This document shows positions 48,831 through 59,003 of a stretch of DNA of 64,000 bases, one piece after another. The stretch is from contig NZ_CP102258.1 in NCBI RefSeq assembly GCF_025146565.1, positions 4,124,001 to 4,188,000 on the forward strand. Reading direction: 5' to 3'. Position 1 is the first letter of the stretch. Every line of letters starts with the position of its first letter. Position numbers and translations under genes: made by a program. The notes under the pieces were generated by a model. It was given only the letters and a program-made list of their open reading frames with translations, was not told the origin of the DNA and ran no database searches. Source of the stretch: Bacteroides eggerthii (GTDB lineage Bacteria; Bacteroidota; Bacteroidia; Bacteroidales; Bacteroidaceae).

Positions 48831-51800
48831 TTACCTGTTTCTATTTGATTGTGCATATTCCATAGGAGAAAGGCCATACACTTTCTTAAAGGCGCTTGAA
48901 AAATGTGTCTGACTGGTAAATCCTACCGCATAAGCTATTTGGGTTATTGAAAGATCTTTATTTTCTAATAACACGGTAGCTTGTTGAAGGCGCAGATTGC
49001 GAATAAAATCGCTAGGAGCGGTTCCTGTCATTTCCTTCATACGTCGGTGCAAATGAGTACGACTGATCCCGATTTCTTGCGTAAGCATCTCTACATTAAG
49101 ATTAGGGTTGCTCAAGTTCTCATTTATAATGTTCATAATACGTTCCATCAATGCCTCATCGTTTCCTTGCAATTCGACCGGGGCTATTTTCCCTTCCTGA
49201 GTCTGACTACCCGAATACTTTCCTTTTAGCCGCACACGATTAGCTATCAGATTGGTTATAAGCACCATCAATTCTTCCGTATTAAAAGGCTTGCATAAAT
49301 ACCCGTCCGCTCCTTGTACCAAGCCTTCAATCCGGTTGGAAAATTCAACTTGAGAAGTCAGCAAAATAATGGGGATATGACTAGTATTAGCATTCTTTTT
49401 CAATTCTTTCAGCAGTTGGATGCCATCCATATTGGGCATGATAACATCTGAAATGATTATGTCCGGTTGTTGAGTAATCGCTTTTTTCCGTCCTTCTACT
49501 CCATCTATAGCCACATCTACATGATAATATGCAGCCAGGTTGTCTTTTAAAAAGCTCCGTAGTTCATCATCATCATCAATTACAAGAACACTATAATTAG
49601 TCTTTCTATATTTTACTTTTTCCCGGGATGGATGGTAAGGAATATATTGGTCTGCCATTACGCCATGTGGAACCAAACCGGTTTCCACCTTTACCATTTC
49701 TTCCTTTTTCAAATGTTTGCACCCCAAAGGGAGGTGTACCACAAAACGGCAACCTTGAGTATCCGTCCTATTTTCAGCAAAAATGATACCATGATGCAAT
49801 TTCACAAGCAGTTGGCATAGGTTTAATCCGATGCCGAAACCCAAGGAGTGCATAGTATGGCTACCATCGCCTTGATAAAAACGATTGAAGATTTTTTTCA
49901 GTTCTTTTTCATTCACTCCCTTGCCCGTATCTGAGATAGAAATCTCCATATACTTTTGCAAAAGGCCGGAGCTTTTCGGATTACTGCCGGTTTTTACTTC
50001 TATGCAGATGACACCATTTTCAGGCGTATATTTAAAAGCATTTGAAAGCAGGTTGACCAGCACCTTATCAAAATTATTCGGATCAATCCACACCGTTGGA
50101 AGTTTTTCCGGAAATTTTGTTTCCAAACTGATTTTTTTCAGGCGTGCCTGCTCTGCAAATACAAGAAGCAGTTCATTGACAAACGACCGGATATCAACCT
50201 CCTCACAAAGAATAGGCATCTGGCCTTTATCAATCTTCCGTACATCAAGCAACTGATTAATAAGGTTTAAAATACGGCCGGTATTATACTTGATTGTTAA
50301 CAGCATTTTATTAATATCCGGCTCACACTGCATTCTCTGCAATTTCTCCAGCGGACCGAGGATAAGAGTAAGCGGTGAACGTATCTCGTGTGCAATATTG
50401 ATAAAAAACTGCAACTTCATTTCACTAATTTCCTCCTGTTTTTTCCGTCTGTAAACTGTATATAACAAATAGCCGGCACAGATAACCAACAAAATATAAA
50501 CAATTTTGGCACCAGTACTCAGATACCAAGGCGGGATAACATGAATCCGTACGGATCTTATCGGTGAATGAAATCCATTTTCGCAAGCACGTATTTGGAG
50601 GGTATAATTCCCAGGAGCCAAATGGTGGTATTGTATCCGGTTTTCGCCAGGCTGTGTCTTATTCCAGTTTTCATTGAATTCCTCAAGCCGATATTCATAA
50701 AGGACATTTCCAGCATCACGAAAGTCCATTGTTGAGACCATGAATACGAATGTATTATCCATATAAGAAAGATTGAAACAATCAGCATGGACCAATTCTG
50801 TATCAACGACCCGTTTATTTCCCGAGCATGTCTCCATAGTCACTTTCTGATCCCGAATATACATATCGGTAATGAAAGGTGGAGTGTCCGGTTTTATTAA
50901 CTGAATATCATCAGGATTAAAGCCGGTAATTCCCCTATTTCCTCCGAAATAAATTTTTCCTTTTTTACTTTGAGTATAACGTCCTTCTAAATATACCTTT
51001 TCTTGCAGTCCATTCCCTGTATAATAGTTAACAACTTGTTTTCCGTCTACAAGGATATGGCAAATTCCCTGTATGGTGCTACACCATAAATTACCATGTT
51101 TATCCTGCACTAGTCCACAGATAACATTATCTGGGAGTCCCTGTTCAGTAGTGATAACCGAATATTGATTGTTTTGGGGATTATAATGAACTAGCCCATT
51201 CTTAGTACCCATCCAAATCGTATGGTCCTTTCCTTCAATAATTGTATAGAAAGAACTGGACTTTATTTCTGGTTCAAAAGGTAAGTCTAGAAATCTTTCG
51301 TTCCGGGTATCATAACAGCTTATATTTCCAAAATGTCCGAACCAGATTCTATCTTCAGAATCGCATAAAATAGAAATGATCCAATAATTTGTAATATTAT
51401 TTTCTCCTTTAATAGGATTCTTCCTTGAAAGTAGTTGATACTTTCCCGTAGGCAAATGATATTGCAAAATACCCTCTCCTAAAATAGCTGCATACAAATT
51501 TTTATGCTTATCTTCTGTAATACATCTTATGCTGAAATCCCCCTGTAATGGATATTTCAATTCCAACTTTCCTTTTTTTCGATTAAACGAATACAGTCCT
51601 TTTCCATTGATTCCCACCCAAAACACACCGTCACTATCTTCAAACATTGAAAAGACAACCCCATCCGTATAAATATGGCGGGAGATATTACCATTACAAT
51701 CCAGTTGATAAATACCATTATCTTCAACAGAACACCACATAGTATCTGTTTTATCGCAATAGAGCGCATTGAGCCATCCCGGCATATCGGAAAGCATGAT

Positions 51801-52805
51801 GGGCTGGTTCCAAAAAGAAAAAAGCAATGGTTTATGAGGCAGCATCAGAAAGCCCTGGTATAAACATCCAATCCATAAGTTCTGCTGTTTATCTTCGAAA
51901 AGGCTACTAACCTTAGCCTGATTGATATTTATAAATGAGCTTTGAATGCCATCTGCATCTGTAATTTTCTTGTCTCCACGCTTTATGCAAGTGATTCCCT
52001 GTCCATAAGTACCCAGCATAATGTCTCCATTAGCAGTGATTACAACAGAATGGAAACGGATATTCTTCTTTTTTCCGGAATAAGGAAACGGCACAAGCTT
52101 GTCGTTTTCTTGATCCCACAAGAAAACAGTTTGTGCGGTAACCATAAAAACCCTCCGGTCATAATCTTCGAGTATATTACGCACAGCCATATTATTTAGC
52201 GGATATATTTTTTCTTCCTGACCGGTGGAATCGATACGGACTATGCCTTGCCGGTCAGTTCCCAGCCAGAGTTGTCGCCGGCTGTCTTCAAAGAGGCAAG
52301 TTACAAAAGGCGGATGAAAAAGTTTACTTTCAGTTATAACAGGATGTGCCACCATTGTTTGAATGTCCACGGAAAAAATGCCCACATCAGATACATTACA
52401 TAAAATTTCACCCGTATTCCGTTGAAAGATACCGGTAATTCGCCCTTTTGCCTTTATAGTATGGAGAGTGACTGTCTGGAAACTGTCTTTTTCCGGAAGG
52501 TAACGTTGCAAGCCGTTGGCTGTGCCTATCCAAAGATTATTTTCATCATCAATATATAAGGAGTGAATTTCATTATCGGCCAATGAAGTGGAATCTTGTT
52601 TTGCATGATAATAAGACACAAACTGCGAACCGTCAAATCTGCGAAGTCCGTTTCTTGTACCAATCCATAAATAATTGTTTTGATCCTGACATAATACATT
52701 TATACATTGGCTGCCTATTGTTGCTTTATCGTAAAAGATTGCATTTTGTGCAAATACTGATTGTGTAATACAAAGCAATAAAAATATCAGTTGCTTTTTT
52801 ATCAT
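48831..52805 (-). CDS. Hybrid two-component system regulator (HTCS) of PUL3
   Basis: The 1324-residue sensor has a signal peptide (ending VFA-QN), two periplasmic Reg_prop beta-propellers (about 25-650, e.g. DQNNYLWIGTRNGLRRFDG), a Y_Y_Y domain (about 660-755) and a transmembrane helix near 765-785. HisKA has INIAHEIRSPLTLI (His about 807), and HATPase has NLLSNAFKYTPENG, DTGKGVN and GFGIGLNL. The receiver has IIISDVIMPNMDG (Asp about 1118), and an AraC-type DNA-binding domain covers about 1225-1324. It lies between two outward-facing copies of one promoter block, so it probably activates both the GH29-GH115 and susC-susD operons. A -7 box for the gene itself is TAACTTTG (minus strand, 52836-52829). 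Confidence 0.96.
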   Translation of the reverse strand: MIKKQLIFLLLCITQSVFAQNAIFYDKATIGSQCINVLCQDQNNYLWIGTRNGLRRFDGSQFVSYYHAKQDSTSLADNEIHSLYIDDENNLWIGTANGLQRYLPEKDSFQTVTLHTIKAKGRITGIFQRNTGEILCNVSDVGIFSVDIQTMVAHPVITESKLFHPPFVTCLFEDSRRQLWLGTDRQGIVRIDSTGQEEKIYPLNNMAVRNILEDYDRRVFMVTAQTVFLWDQENDKLVPFPYSGKKKNIRFHSVVITANGDIMLGTYGQGITCIKRGDKKITDADGIQSSFININQAKVSSLFEDKQQNLWIGCLYQGFLMLPHKPLLFSFWNQPIMLSDMPGWLNALYCDKTDTMWCSVEDNGIYQLDCNGNISRHIYTDGVVFSMFEDSDGVFWVGINGKGLYSFNRKKGKLELKYPLQGDFSIRCITEDKHKNLYAAILGEGILQYHLPTGKYQLLSRKNPIKGENNITNYWIISILCDSEDRIWFGHFGNISCYDTRNERFLDLPFEPEIKSSSFYTIIEGKDHTIWMGTKNGLVHYNPQNNQYSVITTEQGLPDNVICGLVQDKHGNLWCSTIQGICHILVDGKQVVNYYTGNGLQEKVYLEGRYTQSKKGKIYFGGNRGITGFNPDDIQLIKPDTPPFITDMYIRDQKVTMETCSGNKRVVDTELVHADCFNLSYMDNTFVFMVSTMDFRDAGNVLYEYRLEEFNENWNKTQPGENRIQYHHLAPGNYTLQIRACENGFHSPIRSVRIHVIPPWYLSTGAKIVYILLVICAGYLLYTVYRRKKQEEISEMKLQFFINIAHEIRSPLTLILGPLEKLQRMQCEPDINKMLLTIKYNTGRILNLINQLLDVRKIDKGQMPILCEEVDIRSFVNELLLVFAEQARLKKISLETKFPEKLPTVWIDPNNFDKVLVNLLSNAFKYTPENGVICIEVKTGSNPKSSGLLQKYMEISISDTGKGVNEKELKKIFNRFYQGDGSHTMHSLGFGIGLNLCQLLVKLHHGIIFAENRTDTQGCRFVVHLPLGCKHLKKEEMVKVETGLVPHGVMADQYIPYHPSREKVKYRKTNYSVLVIDDDDELRSFLKDNLAAYYHVDVAIDGVEGRKKAITQQPDIIISDVIMPNMDGIQLLKELKKNANTSHIPIILLTSQVEFSNRIEGLVQGADGYLCKPFNTEELMVLITNLIANRVRLKGKYSGSQTQEGKIAPVELQGNDEALMERIMNIINENLSNPNLNVEMLTQEIGISRTHLHRRMKEMTGTAPSDFIRNLRLQQATVLLENKDLSITQIAYAVGFTSQTHFSSAFKKVYGLSPMEYAQSNRNR

Positions 52806-52828
52806 AGTTTATAGATTTTTTCTCACGA

Positions 52829-52836
52829 CAAAGTTA
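52829..52836 (-). promoter_or_regulatory. -7 box of the PUL3 HTCS gene
   Basis: TAACTTTG on the minus strand fits TAnnTTTG. A TTTG lies 14 nt upstream (52854-52851), shorter than the usual spacing. The duplicated block of copy B begins right at that point. Confidence 0.5.
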
Positions 52837-52849
52837 TGTCTTTTAAAAA

Positions 52850-53014
52850 ACAAACTGCCTTCCTACACCTAAAAAAAAGGATAAATTGCTATTTTTTTTG
52901 AATAATGTGACAAAAATGAATGAATATAGTACATAGATGTATGCATAGTTATAAAAGCTGACGAATTAGACATATCTGTTAATCCATTTTAATTTCACGT
53001 TCTCTATCTTTGTA
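52850..53014 (+). promoter_or_regulatory. HTCS-type promoter block driving susC-susD of PUL3 (copy B)
   Basis: Inverted partner of 48612-48778. The perfect 33-bp core is at 52903-52935 (it contains GTGACAAAAATGAATGAATA), and the -7 box TATCTTTG is at 53005-53012, 69 bp further on. Transcription towards susC would start near 53018, leaving a leader of about 355 nt. No -33 TTTG is at the proper distance, as for activator-dependent promoters. Confidence 0.75.
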
Positions 53015-53299
53015 ATACAATAAAACACCAAGCAAACAGAAATTAAAGATGTAAGTATTTCTTAGTGAGAATAAAAATAACGAGTTAATTAATCAACTAT
53101 AACATTTTAAACATGAGACAGACATAATTTTCACACATTCATTAGATGATTACGTGATACAGAATCTCTGCCATACGAGATTTTGTTTGTTCTTTAACAA
53201 TATTGTTAATTTATTTATATTTACACCAAAATTCACCTATAAAAAGTTTAACAATATTATTTCCTCTATTTCCTTGATGAAGCATATTTTATCATGGAA

Positions 53300-53338
53300 A
53301 TTATGTAACATTTTATAGTGACAAAAATGTTACATAAT
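53300..53338 (+). promoter_or_regulatory. Stem-loop in the long leader of PUL3 susC
   Basis: ATTATGTAACATTTT (53300-53314) is the exact reverse complement of AAAATGTTACATAAT (53324-53338), a 15-bp AT-rich stem with a 9-nt loop. It ends 37 nt before the susC ATG. The loop and right arm repeat GTGACAAAAATG (53318-53329), 12 bases also present in the 33-bp operator core. It could be a DNA site for the HTCS or a translation-control hairpin in the leader. The rest of the leader (53019-53299) holds no other structure I can support. Confidence 0.5.
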
Positions 53339-53375
53339 ATATATTTTTATATTAACTAAGTTTTTTTAATTAACG

Positions 53376-56300
53376 ATGAAAAACACTATTTTTTATTTTA
53401 AACAATTGATATTGTCATTTTTGCTTTGTTTTGTAGCAATATGGGCAAATGCGCAAAATCAAGTTGTAAAAGGTACAGTAAAAGATGTTTTAGGAGAAGC
53501 TGTGATTGGTGCCAACGTAACTGAAGTTGGTACTACTAATGGTACTATTACAGACATTAACGGTGATTTTTCTTTGAATGTTTCTCCCAAAGGAAAACTT
53601 CGAATTTCTTTCATTGGTTATCAAGTACAAACCGTAGATGTTGCCGGACGAAAAAGTTTGGAAATAGTATTAAAAGAAGATACTGAAACTTTGGATGAAG
53701 TGGTAGTGGTAGGTTATGGTACTGCCAAAAAACGTGATCTTACAGGAGCTATCACTCAAGTGAAAGCCGAAAATTTGATGGCTACTGCACCTACTAATAT
53801 ACAAGAAGCTTTACGAGGTAAGGCTGCGGGTGTTATGGTAGCTGGTGGAGGACTGAATGATACACCTATGATTCGAATTCGTGGAAACCGTTCTATTTCA
53901 GCCAGCAATGAACCTTTGTTTGTTATAGATGGTGTACCTGTAAATGGGGGCTCTGATGTATTAAATCCCTCAGATGTTGCATCCATTGAAATTTTAAAAG
54001 ATGCTTCAGCTACAGCAATTTATGGAGCACGCGGTGCCAATGGTGTTATTTTGGTCACTACTAAAAAAGGTGAAGTTGGAAAAGTTAATGTTGAGTACAA
54101 TGGATACCTTTCCATAGGTAAGGTGGACGAGTATCGTCGTGTACGCAATGGAGCAGAATATTTGGAATATTTACGTGAAGCAGACCGTAATTATATATAT
54201 GATGGCGAAGGCGGTTATTCTATAGATCCTAGTTGCACTTATCCTTCTATGACTCCTAATTGGGAATATGATCAAAGATTGGAATATGTAGGTTCACGCG
54301 ATATTTCTGGGTATGTTTTGGAGTCTGTAAAACGTGCATGGGAAGGTGGAACATATGATCCGTCAAAACTACGTACTTTTGACTGGCAAGGTGCTGGTAT
54401 GCGTGATGAAACAATTTCGCAGAACCATAATATTAGTATTCGTGGTGGAAACGAAAACACCAAAGTCTTCATTTCAGGTTCCTTTATGGACAATAAGGGT
54501 ATCACGCCGCGCTCTTATCGTAAGCGCTATACGCTACGTATGAATTTGGACCAAAATTTAGGCAAATATATTACCATGGGAGCTACAACCAATTTTGCTT
54601 ATTGGGAATATTTCAATGGTACCGGAGTTGGAGGTAATTGGAATCCTCTTGGCACCCCGTACTATTCTCCAGGTGGTAGTGGTGATTATGGTGTAGGGGG
54701 TGATATTACTCAAGATGGTGACCCTGCATTGGGATTAGTACCTCATCCAACTGGTGAAGGAATGCTATGGAATCCTTTTTATGATTTTACGGGAACAGAA
54801 GGTAAGACTAAAAGAAACCGTATTGATGCTACTCTTTATGCCATGATTAAACTGAATAATGGTTTATCTTATCGTGTTAATTTTGGTACTGATTATTATA
54901 GTGGACAAGAACAAATGTTCTATGCTAAAGCATCAACTTCACAAGGATTTGGTAATGCTAAGGCCGAGCAAAAAGCAGTTTTTGATAGAGGTTGGACTTT
55001 GGAACATATTCTTTCATATGCCAAAACCTTTGGACAACATAGTCTGAATCTAACAGCAGTACAATCAGCCCAAAAATTTACACAGGAACCTCTTACCGCC
55101 AGTGGTGTAGGTATTCCTTTGGAATCACAGTTATATTATAATCTAGGTAGCGCTACGACACAAGGCGTTACCAGTAATTTTACCCAATGGACCTTGATGT
55201 CATGGATGGGGCGTGCAATTTATGGTTTTAAAGATAATAGATATATGGTAACGGCTTCTTTACGTTATGATGGTTCTTCTCGGTTAGCCGATGGGCATAA
55301 ATGGGTAGCTTTTCCATCAGTAGCCGTTGCATGGCGTATTTCTGATGAATCATTTATTAAAGATAATATTAGTAATATTAGCAATTTAAAACTTCGTTTT
55401 GGTTATGGTAAGACTGGTAACTCTGCTGTTAATCCTTATGAAACAGTTGGAAAAATCAGTAGCAGTCGTTATACGTGGGGGAACATAGGAGCTTTAGGTT
55501 ATGCACCAAGTTCGCTTTCTAATAAAGTATTAGGTTGGGAAACAACCGGACAGTATAATGTAGGTCTAGATTTTGGATTTTTCAATGGGCGTATTTCTGG
55601 TAGCATTGAGTGGTATAAACAAAATACGTATGACTTGTTGATGCCACGTGCTCTTCCAGAAGTCTCAGGCTTTGGCAGTATTACAGAAAATGTTGGAGAG
55701 ACTGAAAATAAAGGTCTTGAAGTTACATTAGAAACAGTAAATTTCCAAACAAAAGATTTTGCTTGGACTACTTCACTGCAATTTGCGACCAATAAAGAAA
55801 AGATTGTAAAATTAGCTAGTGGATTAAAAGAAGATGTTGCCAATATGTGGTTTGTTGGTCATCCTGTAGATACTTTTTATGATTATGTAAATACGAAATA
55901 CGTGTGGGGATATTCTAAAGAGGATATGACAGAGATGGCAAAATTCAATGCTAATGGACATTCGTATAAACCTGGTGATTTACGTTTTGTTGATTTAGAT
56001 GGTAATTATAAAATTGATGCTTATGACCGAACTTTTCGTGGACAGAAAATGCCTAAATGGACAGCTGGTATGGGAAACACATTCCGTTATAAAGACTTTG
56101 ACCTCTATATCTTCATGTACGGTATGTTTGGGCATACTATTTATTGTGATCCGGGAGTAGGTCACGACGGTCGTATGAATACTCGTTATGCAGATTATTG
56201 GACGCCAGAGAATACTCAAACCCAATTCAGGAAACCTTCTAAGGGGGATGCTGATCAACCTAATAGAGAGGCTTATTGGTATAATAAAGGAGATTTTGTT

Positions 56301-56537
56301 CGTATTTCAGACATAACTTTGGGTTATAGTCTTCCGAAAAGTATCATTAAATATGCAGGATTGGAAAGGGCACGTTTCTATGTACAGTTACAAAATCCTT
56401 TTACTATAACAGGTTATCCTAATAATGACCCGGAAGGTTCTGTTAAGGCAGGACGCACATGGGATCGTAAACAAGAAGCATATAGTGATCCAATAACGAT
56501 GAGAAATTATATATTTGGTATTAATCTAACTTTTTAA
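53376..56537 (+). CDS. SusC-like TonB-dependent transporter (PUL3)
   Basis: The 1053-residue importer has a good signal peptide (ending FVAIWANA-QN), a carboxypeptidase-regulatory-like domain (VVKGTVKDVLGEAVIGANV, about 28-110), the TonB box and plug (TLDEVVVVGYGTAKKRDLTGAI; DASATAIYGARGANGVILVTT) and a barrel ending YIFGINLTF. The DNA is visibly more AT-rich than the core genes to the left, in line with acquisition of PUL3 by transfer. The start codon context ATGAAAAACAC matches the complement of the short RNA at 4290-4355 over 11 bases. Confidence 0.96.
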   Translation: MKNTIFYFKQLILSFLLCFVAIWANAQNQVVKGTVKDVLGEAVIGANVTEVGTTNGTITDINGDFSLNVSPKGKLRISFIGYQVQTVDVAGRKSLEIVLKEDTETLDEVVVVGYGTAKKRDLTGAITQVKAENLMATAPTNIQEALRGKAAGVMVAGGGLNDTPMIRIRGNRSISASNEPLFVIDGVPVNGGSDVLNPSDVASIEILKDASATAIYGARGANGVILVTTKKGEVGKVNVEYNGYLSIGKVDEYRRVRNGAEYLEYLREADRNYIYDGEGGYSIDPSCTYPSMTPNWEYDQRLEYVGSRDISGYVLESVKRAWEGGTYDPSKLRTFDWQGAGMRDETISQNHNISIRGGNENTKVFISGSFMDNKGITPRSYRKRYTLRMNLDQNLGKYITMGATTNFAYWEYFNGTGVGGNWNPLGTPYYSPGGSGDYGVGGDITQDGDPALGLVPHPTGEGMLWNPFYDFTGTEGKTKRNRIDATLYAMIKLNNGLSYRVNFGTDYYSGQEQMFYAKASTSQGFGNAKAEQKAVFDRGWTLEHILSYAKTFGQHSLNLTAVQSAQKFTQEPLTASGVGIPLESQLYYNLGSATTQGVTSNFTQWTLMSWMGRAIYGFKDNRYMVTASLRYDGSSRLADGHKWVAFPSVAVAWRISDESFIKDNISNISNLKLRFGYGKTGNSAVNPYETVGKISSSRYTWGNIGALGYAPSSLSNKVLGWETTGQYNVGLDFGFFNGRISGSIEWYKQNTYDLLMPRALPEVSGFGSITENVGETENKGLEVTLETVNFQTKDFAWTTSLQFATNKEKIVKLASGLKEDVANMWFVGHPVDTFYDYVNTKYVWGYSKEDMTEMAKFNANGHSYKPGDLRFVDLDGNYKIDAYDRTFRGQKMPKWTAGMGNTFRYKDFDLYIFMYGMFGHTIYCDPGVGHDGRMNTRYADYWTPENTQTQFRKPSKGDADQPNREAYWYNKGDFVRISDITLGYSLPKSIIKYAGLERARFYVQLQNPFTITGYPNNDPEGSVKAGRTWDRKQEAYSDPITMRNYIFGINLTF

Positions 56538-56553
56538 TCAATAAATAATAAAT

Positions 56554-58626
56554 ATGAAAACTCATTTCAAGCATATACTCATTGTAGGCCTGTTAGGATT
56601 TAGCCTAACTTCGTGTTCGGATTTCCTAGATGAGAAAGGTTATAATGCAGACTACAGTCATTATGAGACAGCGGCAGGTGTAGAGTCTCTTGTTGCATCA
56701 TGTTATCAGAATGGACGTAGTATGTTCTCTACATCTAACACCCCTTCAGGTATCATTTTCCAAGAGATAGGTACGGATATGTATACTATTGGTGGTGATG
56801 GAGGTACAGATTTTGCTCTCTATACCTCTACGATGAATCCCTCGAATGAAACTTTCTCAGCTTTTTGGACCAGTTGTTATAATGGGGTAGCACGTGTCAA
56901 TTTAGGATTACAATATCTTGCTTCAAATACAGAAATGAAAGAAGATATAAAAAATATTCGTGAAGGAGAATTAAAATTTTTACGTGCATATTACTATTCA
57001 GTATTAGCGATTCATTATGGCGATTGCCCACTAGTGTTAGAACCAGTAGATCAACCGACATTTAATTTTACACGTGCACCTCAAAAAGATGTTTGGAAGC
57101 AAATTATAGACGATGCTACTGATGCTTATAATTTGTTACCTTGGGCAGATGCCGAAGGTAAGGTAACCGGAGATTATGGACGTGCAAGTAAGGGTGCAGC
57201 TGGTCATCTGTTAGCAAAAGCTTATATGTTTCGTTATAGTCAGAAATGGGCAGGTAGCCAGTCCGATACTCATATGAATGAAGAACGAGGGGGCGAGAAT
57301 ACAGATCTTGACAAGGCGATTGAATATGCAAGTGCTGTATGCCATTTCGGTGCTGAAGCTGGAAGTGGAAGTTTACATAACTTAGCTCCAGATTATTCTG
57401 ACTTATGGCGTTTTGACCCTAAGACAGGTGGTCCTACTCCTGATGACTATGCAGGTTCTGAAGTATTATTCAATATTCAATTCTCTACTGATCATTTTTA
57501 TAATAATCAATTAGCTACGGATGTGAATACAGGAGGAAACTGGCTTCATATGATGTTTACTAGCCAGGCAGAAGGTATGCCTCTGAACACTGTAAACGGA
57601 AATGGCTCTGAAACAGTAAAATGGGGCATAAGCAATGGTATTGGACGAGATCTTATAACAGGACGTCCTTGGAGAAGAGCTTCACCTACTCCCTTTCTAT
57701 ACGAGGATAATGGATTGTATGGTCCTCAATATTATAAGAGTAATAAACATGGAAAACTAATAGATGCACGCTTATATAAATCACATATTTGGGTATATTA
57801 TTGTAATTCTGAACCGAATGTTCCTTGGGAGAGTTTTTCTAATGCAGTTGGTAATTTTGATCCTATTAATATTGGAAAAATAAAAGGTGAAAATCGTTAT
57901 ACTATAGGGGATACTGCAATTGTATTTTCTATGGAAGACGTAAATAAGCGTTTTTCAACAGGAACAAGATCTGAAAAATTAGCTTATGCACGCGCTATAG
58001 AACCATATTGGTATATACCGATGCAATCAATTAATAGGCCAGGATTGAATGAAAGAGGGGATCGTGATGGTATTAGAAATACTTATCCTTCATTGATTAA
58101 ATATTTAGATAGTCGACGCACATCGGCTAATGATCAAAGTGGTTATCGCGATTATTTCTGTTATCGTTTAGCTGAAACATATATCATATTGGCGGAGGCG
58201 TTTGCCTTGAAAGGAGATTATGCCAATTCAGCTGCTGCTTTGAATATAGTACGTGAACGTGCAGCATGGAAAGAGGGTGAAATGAAAACGCCTAATTTTT
58301 ATAAATATGATGGTGGAGATCCTGCAGACATTAGCAAATCTACTATTGAGGATATGAAAGTATCGGCTGATTTTATAAGCCAAATGGATGAAGAAGAAAA
58401 ACTTATATTTTTCTTAGATGAATATGGACGTGAAATGGAAGGCGAATTGCATCGTTTTGAACAATTAGTTCGTAATGGCGCAGATTTCTTTGTGAAAAGA
58501 ATAAAAGAACGTAATGAACTTGCTAGAGAAAACATAAAACCTTTCCACCGTTTCCGCCCTATTCCACAAAAACATATAGATCGTTTGGAACCAGCTGATC
58601 CAAATCCACAAAACTATGGTTATTAA
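56554..58626 (+). CDS. SusD-like glycan-binding lipoprotein (PUL3), long form
   Basis: The 690-residue lipoprotein (lipobox SLTSC, Cys21-22 region, then SDFLDEKGYN) is longer than the usual 500-600 residues of SusD proteins. Family marks are EGELKFLRAYYYSVLAIHYGDCPLV near residue 145, YRLAETYIILAEAFALKGDYANSAAALNIVRERA near 540, and a C-terminal LFFLDEYGREMEGELHRFEQLVRNG in place of the usual ERR-x-E-L-x-x-EG-x-R-xx-DL-x-R pattern. The extra length lies mainly in the middle (about 230-480), the region that often adapts to substrate. It is 16 bp behind susC and is followed by a terminator. Confidence 0.94.
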   Translation: MKTHFKHILIVGLLGFSLTSCSDFLDEKGYNADYSHYETAAGVESLVASCYQNGRSMFSTSNTPSGIIFQEIGTDMYTIGGDGGTDFALYTSTMNPSNETFSAFWTSCYNGVARVNLGLQYLASNTEMKEDIKNIREGELKFLRAYYYSVLAIHYGDCPLVLEPVDQPTFNFTRAPQKDVWKQIIDDATDAYNLLPWADAEGKVTGDYGRASKGAAGHLLAKAYMFRYSQKWAGSQSDTHMNEERGGENTDLDKAIEYASAVCHFGAEAGSGSLHNLAPDYSDLWRFDPKTGGPTPDDYAGSEVLFNIQFSTDHFYNNQLATDVNTGGNWLHMMFTSQAEGMPLNTVNGNGSETVKWGISNGIGRDLITGRPWRRASPTPFLYEDNGLYGPQYYKSNKHGKLIDARLYKSHIWVYYCNSEPNVPWESFSNAVGNFDPINIGKIKGENRYTIGDTAIVFSMEDVNKRFSTGTRSEKLAYARAIEPYWYIPMQSINRPGLNERGDRDGIRNTYPSLIKYLDSRRTSANDQSGYRDYFCYRLAETYIILAEAFALKGDYANSAAALNIVRERAAWKEGEMKTPNFYKYDGGDPADISKSTIEDMKVSADFISQMDEEEKLIFFLDEYGREMEGELHRFEQLVRNGADFFVKRIKERNELARENIKPFHRFRPIPQKHIDRLEPADPNPQNYGY

Positions 58627-58661
58627 CAGTACAGGTATAAAGATCATATCTCAGGGGTAAC

Positions 58662-58711
58662 ACTTCGACATGCCGTTCTCGTATTCTGAGAACGGCATCT
58701 TGAAGTTTTTA
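58662..58711 (+). terminator. Intrinsic terminator after PUL3 susD
   Basis: ATGCCGTTCTC (58670-58680) pairs perfectly with GAGAACGGCAT (58688-58698) around a 7-nt loop. The stem is extended by partly paired ACTTC/GAAGT and followed by TTTTT. It separates susC-susD from the oxidoreductase operon. Confidence 0.85.
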
Positions 58712-59003
58712 AATGACATATAGTAATTTACAAACGCTCCAATTATGGCCATAAAAAGGTAAAAGCAAATGACACCTATTCATAATATATATTCAAAAGC
58801 TCTTGAAGAAAAGCTCTAATATTAAAGTACCCATCAGAATGATGGATAGGATAGTCTTAAATTAGAGGTAAAGAAAAATACCATCAAGAAATATGGAATT
58901 ATGCATTATAGGAGTCTTTTGCATATTTATCATAGCATAATATTTTTTAACATAATTACTATTCAAATAAACGACCTTATTAATTTTTACAGATACCTAG
59001 ATT
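58712..59003. other. Gap upstream of the oxidoreductase operon
   Basis: About 290 AT-rich bases between the susD terminator and the first oxidoreductase. A promoter is expected because of the terminator, but I find no exact TAnnTTTG box and no copy of the 33-bp HTCS core. How this operon is controlled is therefore open. Confidence 0.5.

Noticed and set aside
48612..53014. Phase-variable invertible segment carrying the HTCS gene
   Set aside because: No recombinase gene is nearby, the repeats are diverged outside the core, and both copies work as outward promoters. Co-regulation explains them better, so inversion is kept only as a side possibility.
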